Both the position numbers and the translations under genes were made by a program. A stretch of 64,000 bases of DNA from Lysobacter sp. TY2-98. GTDB lineage: Bacteria > Pseudomonadota > Gammaproteobacteria > Xanthomonadales > Xanthomonadaceae. Location: assembly GCF_003367355.1 (NCBI RefSeq), contig NZ_CP031413.1, positions 1,054,001 to 1,118,000 on the forward strand, given 5' to 3'. Positions 47,407 to 54,835 of this stretch are shown here, one piece after another. The notes beneath the pieces are model-generated. The model had not been told where the DNA came from. It ran no database searches and saw nothing but the letters and a program-made list of their open reading frames with translations. Position 1 is the stretch's first letter, and each line of letters begins with the position of its first letter.

Positions 47407-49188
47407 ATGAACACGACCCGATCCCTCGCCACGCTGCTGTGCGCGGGCGCGCTTGCGCTTGGCGGCTGCGCCAGTCTTCCCCAGGATGCCCGGATGGACA
47501 CGTTCGCCACGCCCCGCGTCACCGTGCACCGCGATGGCGACGACCTGCTCACCGCCGGCCTCGGGCTTTCCGGCCTGCGCGCCGCGGCGCCCGTGTTCGC
47601 CGATCCGGCGCACCCGACGCCGGTCGAGCTGCGGCGCCGCGCGGTCTGGTCGAACTGGCACGGTATTGCCGACCTCACGCCGGCCGGCGGGTACGGCACC
47701 TTGTACGGCTCGACCGCGAACGTGCCCGGCCGCGAGTACGCGACATTCGCGCGTGTGCCCGGTGCATCGCAGCCGCATCGCGTGACGGTGCAGGTGCCGG
47801 ACAACTTCGATGCGTCGAAGCGATGCATCGTCGTCGCGCCGTCCTCAGGTTCCCGCGGTGTCTACGGCGCGATCAGCGTCGCCGGCGCATGGGGTCTGCC
47901 GAAGGGTTGCGCAGTCGCGTACACCGACAAGGGCGGCGGCACGGACTACTTCGATCTCGATGCGGGGCAGGGCATTGCACTGGACGGAACCGTGCAAGTC
48001 GCAGGCGCCGCGCCGCTAGCGTTCCAGCCGACCTCGGCAACCGGGCACGGCATCGCGTTCAAGCACGCGCATTCCGGCGACAACCCCGAGAAGGACTGGG
48101 GCGTGCACGTGAAGCAGGCCGCCGAGTTCGCTTTGCGCGTGCTCGACGATGCCTTCCCGCAGCAGGCGCCGTTCCGCTTCGACAACACCAAGGTCATCGC
48201 CGTCGCGATTTCCAACGGCGGCGGCGCAGTGCTGCGCGCGGCCGAGCTCGACGGCGATTGGCTGGACGCGGTCGTCGCCGGGGAACCCAACATCAGCGCC
48301 GGCGACGCGCCGTCGCTTTACGACATCACGACCGAAGCCGCATTGCTCATGCCTTGCGCGCTCGGCCATCTGCAGATGCCCCTGCCGCCGACCGCAGGCC
48401 CGAAGTGCGGCGAACTCGCGGAAGCAGGCCTGATCGACGGCGCGACGGATACGGATCGCGCGCGTAACGCGTACGACCGCCTGCACGCACGCGGCTGGAC
48501 CGACGAAGCGCTGCGCTCCGGCGCGTTGAGCGTGTCGTTCGACCTGTGGAGGTCGATCGCAGCGACGTACGCGTCGGCTTACGGTCGATTTGCCGCAAAC
48601 GCGCATCCGTGCGGCTTCACCTACGCCGCCATCGACGCATCCGGTGCGCCGCGCCCCACCACCGACATCGAACGCGCGACGTGGTGGGCCGACGCCAGCG
48701 GCATCCCGCCGGGTGCGGGCGTCATGCTGCTGCCGCCGAAGCAGAAGCCGATCGACGCGCTGCGTTGCCTGCGCGAGCTGTGGACGGGACAGGGCGAGGC
48801 CGCGGACCGCGTCCGCGCTGGTATCCGCGAAACGCATGCATCGCTGCCGCGCGCCGGCATTCCGATCACGGTCGTGCACGGCGTCAGCGACGGGCTGATC
48901 CCGGTCGCGTTCACCAGTGCGCCCTACGTGCAGGCCGCACGTGCGGCGGGGCGCGACGTGCGCTTCTGGCAGGTGCGCAACGCACAGCACTTCGATGCAT
49001 TCCTGCAGCTGCCGCCGGTGGGCGCGAACTACGTGCCGTTGCTGCCGTACGTCTACGCCGCGCTCGACCGCACCTGGGCGCATCTCTACGACGGTGCACC
49101 GATGCCGGGCGATGCCGTCATCGCCTCGACGCCGCGCGGCGCAGCGACGGAGTTGACCGCGCAAAACCTCGCGATTCCAACGAACTGA
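47407..49188 (+). CDS. (R)-3-hydroxybutyrate-oligomer hydrolase, lipoprotein
   Basis: Hydrolyses 3-hydroxybutyrate di- and oligomers released from polyhydroxybutyrate. The 593-residue product has a lipoprotein signal with lipobox LGGC (Cys21, Ala at +2), so it is probably anchored to the outer membrane facing the periplasm or the surface. The family segments DNFDASKRCIVVAPSSGSRG and GWGLPKGCAVAYTDKGGGTD-like region (visible as LPKGCAVAYTDKGGG) and the serine nucleophile in VAISNGGGAVLRAAE are present. It is divergent from bdh by 95 nt. Location plus neighbours indicate use of extracellular oligomers rather than stored polymer. Confidence 0.9.
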   Translation: MNTTRSLATLLCAGALALGGCASLPQDARMDTFATPRVTVHRDGDDLLTAGLGLSGLRAAAPVFADPAHPTPVELRRRAVWSNWHGIADLTPAGGYGTLYGSTANVPGREYATFARVPGASQPHRVTVQVPDNFDASKRCIVVAPSSGSRGVYGAISVAGAWGLPKGCAVAYTDKGGGTDYFDLDAGQGIALDGTVQVAGAAPLAFQPTSATGHGIAFKHAHSGDNPEKDWGVHVKQAAEFALRVLDDAFPQQAPFRFDNTKVIAVAISNGGGAVLRAAELDGDWLDAVVAGEPNISAGDAPSLYDITTEAALLMPCALGHLQMPLPPTAGPKCGELAEAGLIDGATDTDRARNAYDRLHARGWTDEALRSGALSVSFDLWRSIAATYASAYGRFAANAHPCGFTYAAIDASGAPRPTTDIERATWWADASGIPPGAGVMLLPPKQKPIDALRCLRELWTGQGEAADRVRAGIRETHASLPRAGIPITVVHGVSDGLIPVAFTSAPYVQAARAAGRDVRFWQVRNAQHFDAFLQLPPVGANYVPLLPYVYAALDRTWAHLYDGAPMPGDAVIASTPRGAATELTAQNLAIPTN

Positions 49189-49260
49189 TCCGGGGAGGGG
49201 CGCGCGACGCGGTCGCGGGCGTCGCAGCGGCGGAAGCAATGCATCCCCCAAGACGAAACG

Positions 49261-49288
49261 AAAACGGCCGCCCAAGGGCGGCCGTTTT
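49261..49288. terminator. Bidirectional terminator between oligomer hydrolase and rluB
   Basis: AAAACGGCCGCCC and GGGCGGCCGTTTT form a perfect 13-bp stem with an AA centre; CTTTC follows on the plus strand. It can stop transcripts from both the convergent hydrolase and rluB genes. Confidence 0.9.
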
Positions 49289-49304
49289 CTTTCGCTAGCG
49301 GGTC

Positions 49305-51029
49305 TCAGCCCCGCGGGCCGCGTCCGCCACCCGGGCGACCACCACCACGCGGGCCACCCGGACCGCGACCGCCTGGGCCACGCCCGCCCGGACCGCTCGG
49401 ACCGCCGGGACCACGAGCACCGGGCGGACCCGAGCGCTGCGGACGCGGGCCGCGCGGACGGTCGTAGCCGCCGGCGCCCGGGTTCGCGTGGTCGGAGGGG
49501 AAGCTCGGCGCATTGCCCGGATGCCCGTACGGATGGGAGCGCTGGCCGCCCGGCTTCGGACCGCCCGGCTTGCGCGCGCCGCCCGTGCCGTAAGGACCAC
49601 CGCCGCCGCCCGCGCGATCATCGCGCGACCCGCCCGGACGACCGCCACCACCGCCGTACGGAGCGCCGCCTGCGCGGTCGTCGCGGAAGCCACCACCGCC
49701 TGGGCGATCGTCACGGAAACCGCCACCGCCTGGACGACCGCCACCACCGGGCCGTGCGCCACCACCAGGACGTCCGCCCGACGGGCCGCCCGCGCCAGGA
49801 CGCGCGCCACCCGGCTTGCCGCCGAAGGGCTTGCGACCGCGCGAATCGGGATTGCGATGTCCGCTGGGGCCGGTATCCACGCCGTCCGGCACGTACCAGG
49901 TGCGGAACGCGGCGGGGTTGCCATCCGGCAGGGGCTTGGGGCCCTTGTCCGCGCGCTGCTTGAACGGCTTGTGCGACTGCTTGGCCGCCATTTCGCCGGT
50001 GACGGTCAGGCCGCCCGGCTTGCGCGGGCCGCCGCGGCCGCGGCCGCGATCCTCGCGCACGTGATCGAAGCGACGCAGCTCGCGGCCTTCGTCGGCCGCG
50101 TTGTGACCGCCGACGTAACCGCTCTGGCTGCGTTCGCCGGAGAGGTGGATGGTCGACTTGCCGGCGCGACGCTGGCCGATGACGGGCTGCAGCGTCAGCG
50201 CGGACGGCGTGCCGTCCTCGAGACCGAGGTCCGTGCGCAGCAGTTCGACGCGTGCCGTCGGAAGTTCCTGCGACTGGCCACGCAGCAGTTCGCGCGGCAG
50301 TTCGATACCGCCGTAACGCGCGCGCTTCAGTCGGCTGACCTGGCAGCCCTGCGACTCCCACAGACGACGCACTTCGCGGTTACGGCCTTCCTTCACCACG
50401 ACGCGGAACCAGTCATGCGACTCGCTACCGCCGATGCGTTCGATCTCGTCGAACTTCGCCGGGCCGTCGTCAAGCTGCACGCCCTTCGCGAGGCGCTCGA
50501 TGATCGCGTCCGACACGGTTTCCTCGCCCTCCGGTGCGCGCACGCGGCAGACGTATTCGCGTTCGACTTCCTTCGACGGATGCATCAGCGCATTCGCCAG
50601 CTCGCCGTCGGTGGTGAGCAGCAGAAGGCCGGTCGTATTGATGTCGAGGCGACCGATCGCGATCCAGCGCGCGCCCTTGAGCGGCGGCAGCGCTTCGAAG
50701 ATCGTCGGGCGACCTTCGGGATCTTCGCGCGTGGTCACTTCGCCTTCGGGCTTGTTGTACATCAGCACGCGCGGCGGCTCGGTCAGCGCGGTCGCCACGA
50801 ACTGGCGGCCGTCTATGTCGATCTTGTCGCCTGTGCCGACACTCTGGCCGACCTGCGCGACTTCACCGTTGATCTTGACCAGACCGTCGGCGATGCGCTG
50901 TTCCAGCGCACGGCGCGAGCCGAGTCCGGCCTGCGCGAGCACCTTGTGCAGGCGCTCCTCGAGACGGGGCGCGGGCGCCGCCGTCTGTTCACGCCGCAGG
51001 GTCAACTTGCGGCCTTTTTCTTCACTCAT
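49305..51029 (-). CDS. rluB: 23S rRNA pseudouridine synthase RluB with long Gly/Arg-rich tail
   Basis: Makes pseudouridine 2605 in 23S rRNA. Residues 22-80 are an S4 RNA-binding domain (ERLHKVLAQAGLGSRRALEQ), and residues 85-265 the RsuA-type catalytic domain with Asp129 in AIGRLDINTTGLLLL and the KEGRNREVRRLWES motif. The remaining 300 or so residues are a disordered basic tail, ending in a Gly/Arg/Pro-rich part with three RDDR units (for example FRDDRPGGGGFRDDRAGG). E. coli RluB lacks most of this. The start overlaps the scpB stop by eight bases; ATG 51035 is an alternative. The tail is encoded by a highly repetitive stretch, about 49305-49860. Confidence 0.93.
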   Translation of the reverse strand: MSEEKGRKLTLRREQTAAPAPRLEERLHKVLAQAGLGSRRALEQRIADGLVKINGEVAQVGQSVGTGDKIDIDGRQFVATALTEPPRVLMYNKPEGEVTTREDPEGRPTIFEALPPLKGARWIAIGRLDINTTGLLLLTTDGELANALMHPSKEVEREYVCRVRAPEGEETVSDAIIERLAKGVQLDDGPAKFDEIERIGGSESHDWFRVVVKEGRNREVRRLWESQGCQVSRLKRARYGGIELPRELLRGQSQELPTARVELLRTDLGLEDGTPSALTLQPVIGQRRAGKSTIHLSGERSQSGYVGGHNAADEGRELRRFDHVREDRGRGRGGPRKPGGLTVTGEMAAKQSHKPFKQRADKGPKPLPDGNPAAFRTWYVPDGVDTGPSGHRNPDSRGRKPFGGKPGGARPGAGGPSGGRPGGGARPGGGGRPGGGGFRDDRPGGGGFRDDRAGGAPYGGGGGRPGGSRDDRAGGGGGPYGTGGARKPGGPKPGGQRSHPYGHPGNAPSFPSDHANPGAGGYDRPRGPRPQRSGPPGARGPGGPSGPGGRGPGGRGPGGPRGGGRPGGGRGPRG

Positions 51030-52023
51030 TGTCATTCGACTCCGCCGCATCGCTCGATGCGGTCGTCATATCGGGAACGGTCGTCGTCTCGACGGCGTTG
51101 TCTTGCTCGTGATCGTTCTCGTCTACCGCGCGCTCACCCGGCGCGGCTTCGGGATCGACGTCGGCTTCGGCCGCGTCGGAAATCTGGTTTTCGTCCTCGT
51201 CGTCGTCGACATCGCTGTCGTCGAACTGGATCGGGCGTTCACTGCGGAAGTCGAGGTCGTCGCCGTCGTCGTCCGCATCGCTGTCGCCATTGTCCTCGTC
51301 GTCCGCTTCGGCGGTGTCGACGGGCGCTTCGTTCGCGACGTCGGCGTCATCGGACGCGTCGTCGTTCGCGGCGTCGTCGACGTGGCTCGTGTCCGACGCA
51401 TCGTCGTCCGCGGCGGCTTCGTCGCCCATGCCCGCCACCGCGATCGGCGGCGCGACACCCGCGGCATCGTCGAACTGCAGCTGCGGCTCGAGTTCACCGA
51501 TGTCCTTGAGTTCGGACAGGGGCGGCAGCTCATCGAGACGCTTGAGGCCGAAATAGTCGAGGAACCCCTTGGTCGTGCCGAACAGCGCCGGGCGGCCGGG
51601 GACGTCGCGATGGCCTACGACGCGGATCCACTCGCGTTCTTCCAGCGCCTTGATGATGTTGCTGCTGACGGTGACGCCGCGCACCTGCTCGATCTCGCCG
51701 CGCGTGATCGGCTGGCGGTAGGCGATGAGCGCGAGCGTTTCCAGCGTGGCGCGCGTGTAGCGCGTCTGCCGCTCGGTCCAGAGGCGCGCGACCCAGGGAT
51801 GCACGTCGGCCTGCACCTGGAAGCGGAAGCCCGAAGCGACCTCGACCAGTTCGACGCCGCGATTCGCGCTGTCGGCCTGCAAGTGCTCGATCGCCGCTTC
51901 GATCGCGCCCGGCGCGGCGGGCTGGTCCTCGGGAAACAGTTCGCGAAGCTGCGCCAGCGACAGCGGCTGGCTGGTCGCCAGCAGCGCGGCTTCGACGATG
52001 CGGTTGATCAGCGTCTGGTCCAT
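51022..52023 (-). CDS. scpB: Segregation and condensation protein B with acidic tail
   Basis: Partner of ScpA in the Smc-kleisin complex that organises the nucleoid. Residues 1-180 give two winged-helix domains (INRIVEAALLATSQPLSLAQ, ALIAYRQPITRGEIEQVRGV, RPALFGTTKGFLDYFGL). The last 150 residues are a disordered, strongly acidic tail of mainly Asp, Glu and Ala (DDDASDTSHVDDAANDDASD is typical). Ordinary ScpB is about 190-220 residues, so the tail is an extension. ATG 52023 gives the normal N-terminus. It overlaps rluB downstream and lies 94 nt behind scpA. Confidence 0.94.
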   Translation of the reverse strand: MDQTLINRIVEAALLATSQPLSLAQLRELFPEDQPAAPGAIEAAIEHLQADSANRGVELVEVASGFRFQVQADVHPWVARLWTERQTRYTRATLETLALIAYRQPITRGEIEQVRGVTVSSNIIKALEEREWIRVVGHRDVPGRPALFGTTKGFLDYFGLKRLDELPPLSELKDIGELEPQLQFDDAAGVAPPIAVAGMGDEAAADDDASDTSHVDDAANDDASDDADVANEAPVDTAEADDEDNGDSDADDDGDDLDFRSERPIQFDDSDVDDDEDENQISDAAEADVDPEAAPGERAVDENDHEQDNAVETTTVPDMTTASSDAAESNDNE

Positions 52024-52117
52024 CGATGATCCGTTTGGCTCGCGAAGGCGGAAGCCTTCGTATTCCCGTGGCGCGCCGGAGCGTCGCCGTGATTCGTCAG
52101 CGCGAGGACGTCGTGCG

Positions 52118-53035
52118 TCATGCGCCGTCGTTCGCCGCGTCGGTGTCGAACTCGCTGGACAGTTCGATCTCGGACGCATCCTTCATGATCGCCAGCGACT
52201 TCACGTAGATCGGCGCCAGCGCTTCGTCCTGCACGATCTCGACGAGCTGTTCCTTGGCGAGCGTGAGCATGCCGAGGAACGTCACGACGACGCCAAGCTT
52301 GCCTTCCACCGGATCGAACAGCGATTCGAAACGATGGAAACCGCCGTCGGCGAGGCGCTCGAGCAGTTCGCCCATGCGCTGTCGCACGCTCAGCGCGTCG
52401 CGCTTGATCGCGTGCTGGGTGAACAGCTCGGCGCGCTTGAGCACGTCGCGCAGCGCCAGCAGCATCTCCTTCAGATCGACCGGCGGCGGCAGGCGCACCG
52501 ACGCGCGATCCGGCACGTGCGCCTGCACGATGCCCGTGTCGCGCTCCAGACGGGGCAGGGCGTCGATATCCTCCGCCGCCTTCTTGAAGCGCTCGTATTC
52601 CTGCAGGCGGCGGACGAGTTCCGCACGCGGATCCTCTTCCTCGCCTTCCTCGTTGGTCACGCGCGGCAACAGCATGCGCGACTTGATCTCGGCCAGCATC
52701 GCGGCCATGACCAGGTAGTCGGCGGCGAGCTCGAAGCGCATTTCGTGCATCGCGCCGATGTACTCGACGTACTGCTTGGTGATGTCCGCGACCGGGATGT
52801 CGAGGATGTCGAGATTCTGCCGGCGGATCAGGTAGAGCAGCAGATCGAGCGGGCCTTCGAACGCTTCCAGGATGACTTCGAGCGCGTCCGGCGGGATGTA
52901 CAGATCCTGCGGGATCTGCAGAACGGGCTGGCCATGCACCACCGCCAGCGGCATTTCCTGCTGCTGAGGGCGGGCCGGCGATGCCGGTTCTGGCGGATTG
53001 TCCTCGGTCGCCTGCGGCGCGAGATCGTCGGTCAT
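52118..53035 (-). CDS. scpA: Segregation and condensation protein A (kleisin)
   Basis: Kleisin that bridges the Smc heads and binds ScpB. The 305-residue protein has an acidic, Pro-rich leader of about 40 residues, then the conserved [20 protein letters not shown] block, [18 protein letters not shown] and a C-terminal winged helix ([20 protein letters not shown]). ATG 53035 ([13 protein letters not shown]) is used. smc itself is only 1.8 kb away on the other strand, so all three complex members are within 8 kb. Confidence 0.95.
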   Translation of the reverse strand: MTDDLAPQATEDNPPEPASPARPQQQEMPLAVVHGQPVLQIPQDLYIPPDALEVILEAFEGPLDLLLYLIRRQNLDILDIPVADITKQYVEYIGAMHEMRFELAADYLVMAAMLAEIKSRMLLPRVTNEEGEEEDPRAELVRRLQEYERFKKAAEDIDALPRLERDTGIVQAHVPDRASVRLPPPVDLKEMLLALRDVLKRAELFTQHAIKRDALSVRQRMGELLERLADGGFHRFESLFDPVEGKLGVVVTFLGMLTLAKEQLVEIVQDEALAPIYVKSLAIMKDASEIELSSEFDTDAANDGA

Positions 53036-53315
53036 TCGGGACCGGCCCCTCCGGGCCTGGGCACAGCACACTGCGGAACGGGCCGGGCGGCCCTTCGGTG
53101 TTGCGGACTGCGAAAACGATGCGGGGCGACGCGCTCCGGACTCGGGGCGGCGGGTTCGCGATCGGGTAGGCCGGGCGTGGGAGCGGGGGCTCCGCCGCGG
53201 CTGTCGCCTGCTGGGCAGGTCGACGGATGGCACAAGCCTACGGGCCGCGCGCGACGCTGTCCAGCCGAGCGGGCCGCGATCGATAGAATCGCCGCTTTCC
53301 CGGGAGGACGTGGCC
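53036..53315. other. Intergenic region scpA/yciI with no gene seen
   Basis: About 280 bases between divergent scpA and yciI. Open frames here have no start with a Shine-Dalgarno and no recognisable product. Its right end holds a -10-like hexamer for yciI; the scpA promoter must lie within it, but I cannot point to a convincing -35/-10 pair. Confidence 0.5.
53284..53289 (+). promoter_or_regulatory. Candidate -10 hexamer of yciI-bolA
   Basis: TAGAAT stands 26 nt before the yciI ATG. The -35 region is not recognisable. Confidence 0.35.
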
Positions 53316-53615
53316 ATGTGGTACGTGATCGACGCACGCGATGGGCAGGACGTGCTGCAGCGCCGGCTTGAGGCCCGCCCGCGCCACCTCGAGCGCCTCA
53401 ACGCTCTGCGCGACGCCGGCCGTCTGCTGCTGGCCGGTCCGTGCCCGGCCATCGACGCCGAGGATCCGGGCCCGGCCGGTTTCAGCGGCAGCCTGATCGT
53501 CGCGGAATTCGAATCGCTCGAGGCCGCGCGCGACTGGGCCAAGGCCGACCCCTACGTCGAAGCCGGTGTCTACGCCTCGGTCGACGTCCGCCCGTTCCGC
53601 AAGGTCCTGCCGTGA
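53316..53615 (+). CDS. YciI-family protein
   Basis: A 99-residue cytoplasmic protein of the YciI/ferredoxin-like fold family. It starts [20 protein letters not shown] and contains the conserved [10 protein letters not shown] and the DPYVEAGVY segment, matching YciI homologues of uncertain activity (relatives have dehalogenase or hydrolase folds). GGAGG precedes ATG 53316. Its stop overlaps the bolA-like start by four bases (GTGA), so the two are translated together. Confidence 0.87.
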   Translation: MWYVIDARDGQDVLQRRLEARPRHLERLNALRDAGRLLLAGPCPAIDAEDPGPAGFSGSLIVAEFESLEAARDWAKADPYVEAGVYASVDVRPFRKVLP

Positions 53616-53896
53616 AGCCGGCGGAGCGACCCGCCGCGATCCGCTCCGCCCTCGAAGCGGCGTTCGCTCCGCACGCGATCGAGGTGGTCGATGAAAGCCA
53701 CAAGCACGCGGGCCACGCCGGCGCGCGTGACGGGCGCGGGCATTTCAAGGTCGCGCTCGTCAGCGACCGCTTCGCCGGCCAGGGGCCACTGGCCCGGCAC
53801 CGGGCCGTCTATGCGGCCTTGGGGGATCTCATGACCACCGACATCCACGCGTTGTCGATCGAGGCGCACACACCCTCGGAAATCCGATCGCGCTGA
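53612..53896 (+). CDS. BolA-family protein
   Basis: A 94-residue BolA/IbaG-type protein. BolA proteins pair with monothiol glutaredoxins through an iron-sulfur cluster or act as stress-related regulators. The family core is readable: [20 protein letters not shown], then [12 protein letters not shown], then [15 protein letters not shown], and it ends [11 protein letters not shown]. The His cluster around residues 33-38 includes likely cluster ligands. The GTG start overlaps the yciI stop. Confidence 0.92.
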   Translation: MKPAERPAAIRSALEAAFAPHAIEVVDESHKHAGHAGARDGRGHFKVALVSDRFAGQGPLARHRAVYAALGDLMTTDIHALSIEAHTPSEIRSR

Positions 53897-53929
53897 GTCC
53901 CGCTGTCCTGCCGCGGCACGGACGTGCCG

Positions 53930-54697
53930 TCAGGGGCACCAGTGGACCTGCAGCGGCTCGCCGCCCGCGAGGCGGACAGCGGCTAAGGGCGAGGTCGCCG
54001 GGTCGGTCGCCGCGGCAGCGACCTCGTAATGGCGCAGCTGCACTTCGCCACGCAATAGAAGGATGCGGGACAGGCCGCGCGACAGCCCCAGCGGGGTCGC
54101 GGTGATGCGGCGCGTCCACGGCCCGGCGTCCGGACTGAAGGAAGCGTCGAGGCTGATGTAGTCCTGCTTCGACGCCAGCGCTCGCGGGTAGTCCGGCGAG
54201 TCCGGGAAGAGGGCGGCGACGTGGCCATCATTGCCCATGGTCAGCACGAGCACGTTGGGCAGCTGGCGTGCATGCGCGTTGGCGATCGCGACGGCGTCTT
54301 CGAGCCGGCGCCCCGCCAGGGTGAGCGGTTCCAGTCGCGCGACCGCGGCATGGTCGACGAGCAGGTGCCGGCGCAGCGCGGCGGCATGGCTGTCGGGGTC
54401 ATCGGGCTGCAGCCAGCGCTCGTCGATCAGACCGACATCGACGCGTTCCCACTCCAGGGGTGCGCGCGAAAGCGCGCGAAAAACCGGGGCGATGGTGTCG
54501 CTCGGCGAGACGAGCAGGCGGCAGCGCGCATGCAGTTCCAGGTCCCGGCGCAGTTCGCCCGCGATGGCCACGGCGGCGGCCCAGGTCCAGACGTGGGCGT
54601 CGCGATGGACGTGCAGGGGCGCACCGCCCGCCGGGTCGGGCAGTCGCTCGGTGAGGGGTGGACCGGCGGGTGCTCCGAAAACCATGCGTTCGATCAT
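53930..54697 (-). CDS. pgl: 6-phosphogluconolactonase
   Basis: Hydrolyses 6-phosphogluconolactone in the oxidative pentose phosphate or Entner-Doudoroff route (DevB type). The family core is VLTMGNDGHVAALFPDSPDY, with the substrate-binding VGLIDERWLQPDDPDSHA and RRITATPLGLSRGLSRILLL. The start is uncertain: in-frame Met codons occur at 54751, 54721, 54697 and 54685. I use 54697, which gives 255 residues, near the family norm. It stands apart from zwf/edd and is divergent from smc. Confidence 0.88.
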   Translation of the reverse strand: MIERMVFGAPAGPPLTERLPDPAGGAPLHVHRDAHVWTWAAAVAIAGELRRDLELHARCRLLVSPSDTIAPVFRALSRAPLEWERVDVGLIDERWLQPDDPDSHAAALRRHLLVDHAAVARLEPLTLAGRRLEDAVAIANAHARQLPNVLVLTMGNDGHVAALFPDSPDYPRALASKQDYISLDASFSPDAGPWTRRITATPLGLSRGLSRILLLRGEVQLRHYEVAAAATDPATSPLAAVRLAGGEPLQVHWCP

Positions 54698-54766
54698 GCA
54701 GGTTTCGTGCCCCCCATGCATGCGGCGGTCCCCCGCCGGGCTTCCGGTCACCCGCTTTCACGCCGC

Positions 54767-54772
54767 TATACT
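54767..54772 (+). promoter_or_regulatory. Candidate -10 hexamer of smc
   Basis: TATACT stands 63 nt before the smc ATG in the pgl/smc divergent region. TTCCGG, 19 nt upstream, is a weak -35. Moderately supported by the AT-rich hexamer in GC-rich surroundings. Confidence 0.4.
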
Positions 54773-54835
54773 CGCGGGCCGCGTCGGCGCACGGCTTTTC
54801 GCGCGCCCGATTCACGCCAGAGGCCGCTTCGCCGA

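Noticed and set aside
49305..49860. Tandem-like repeats that could suggest a CRISPR array or minisatellite
   Set aside because: The repeats are in frame within rluB and code for Gly/Arg-rich units; there are no constant-length spacers.
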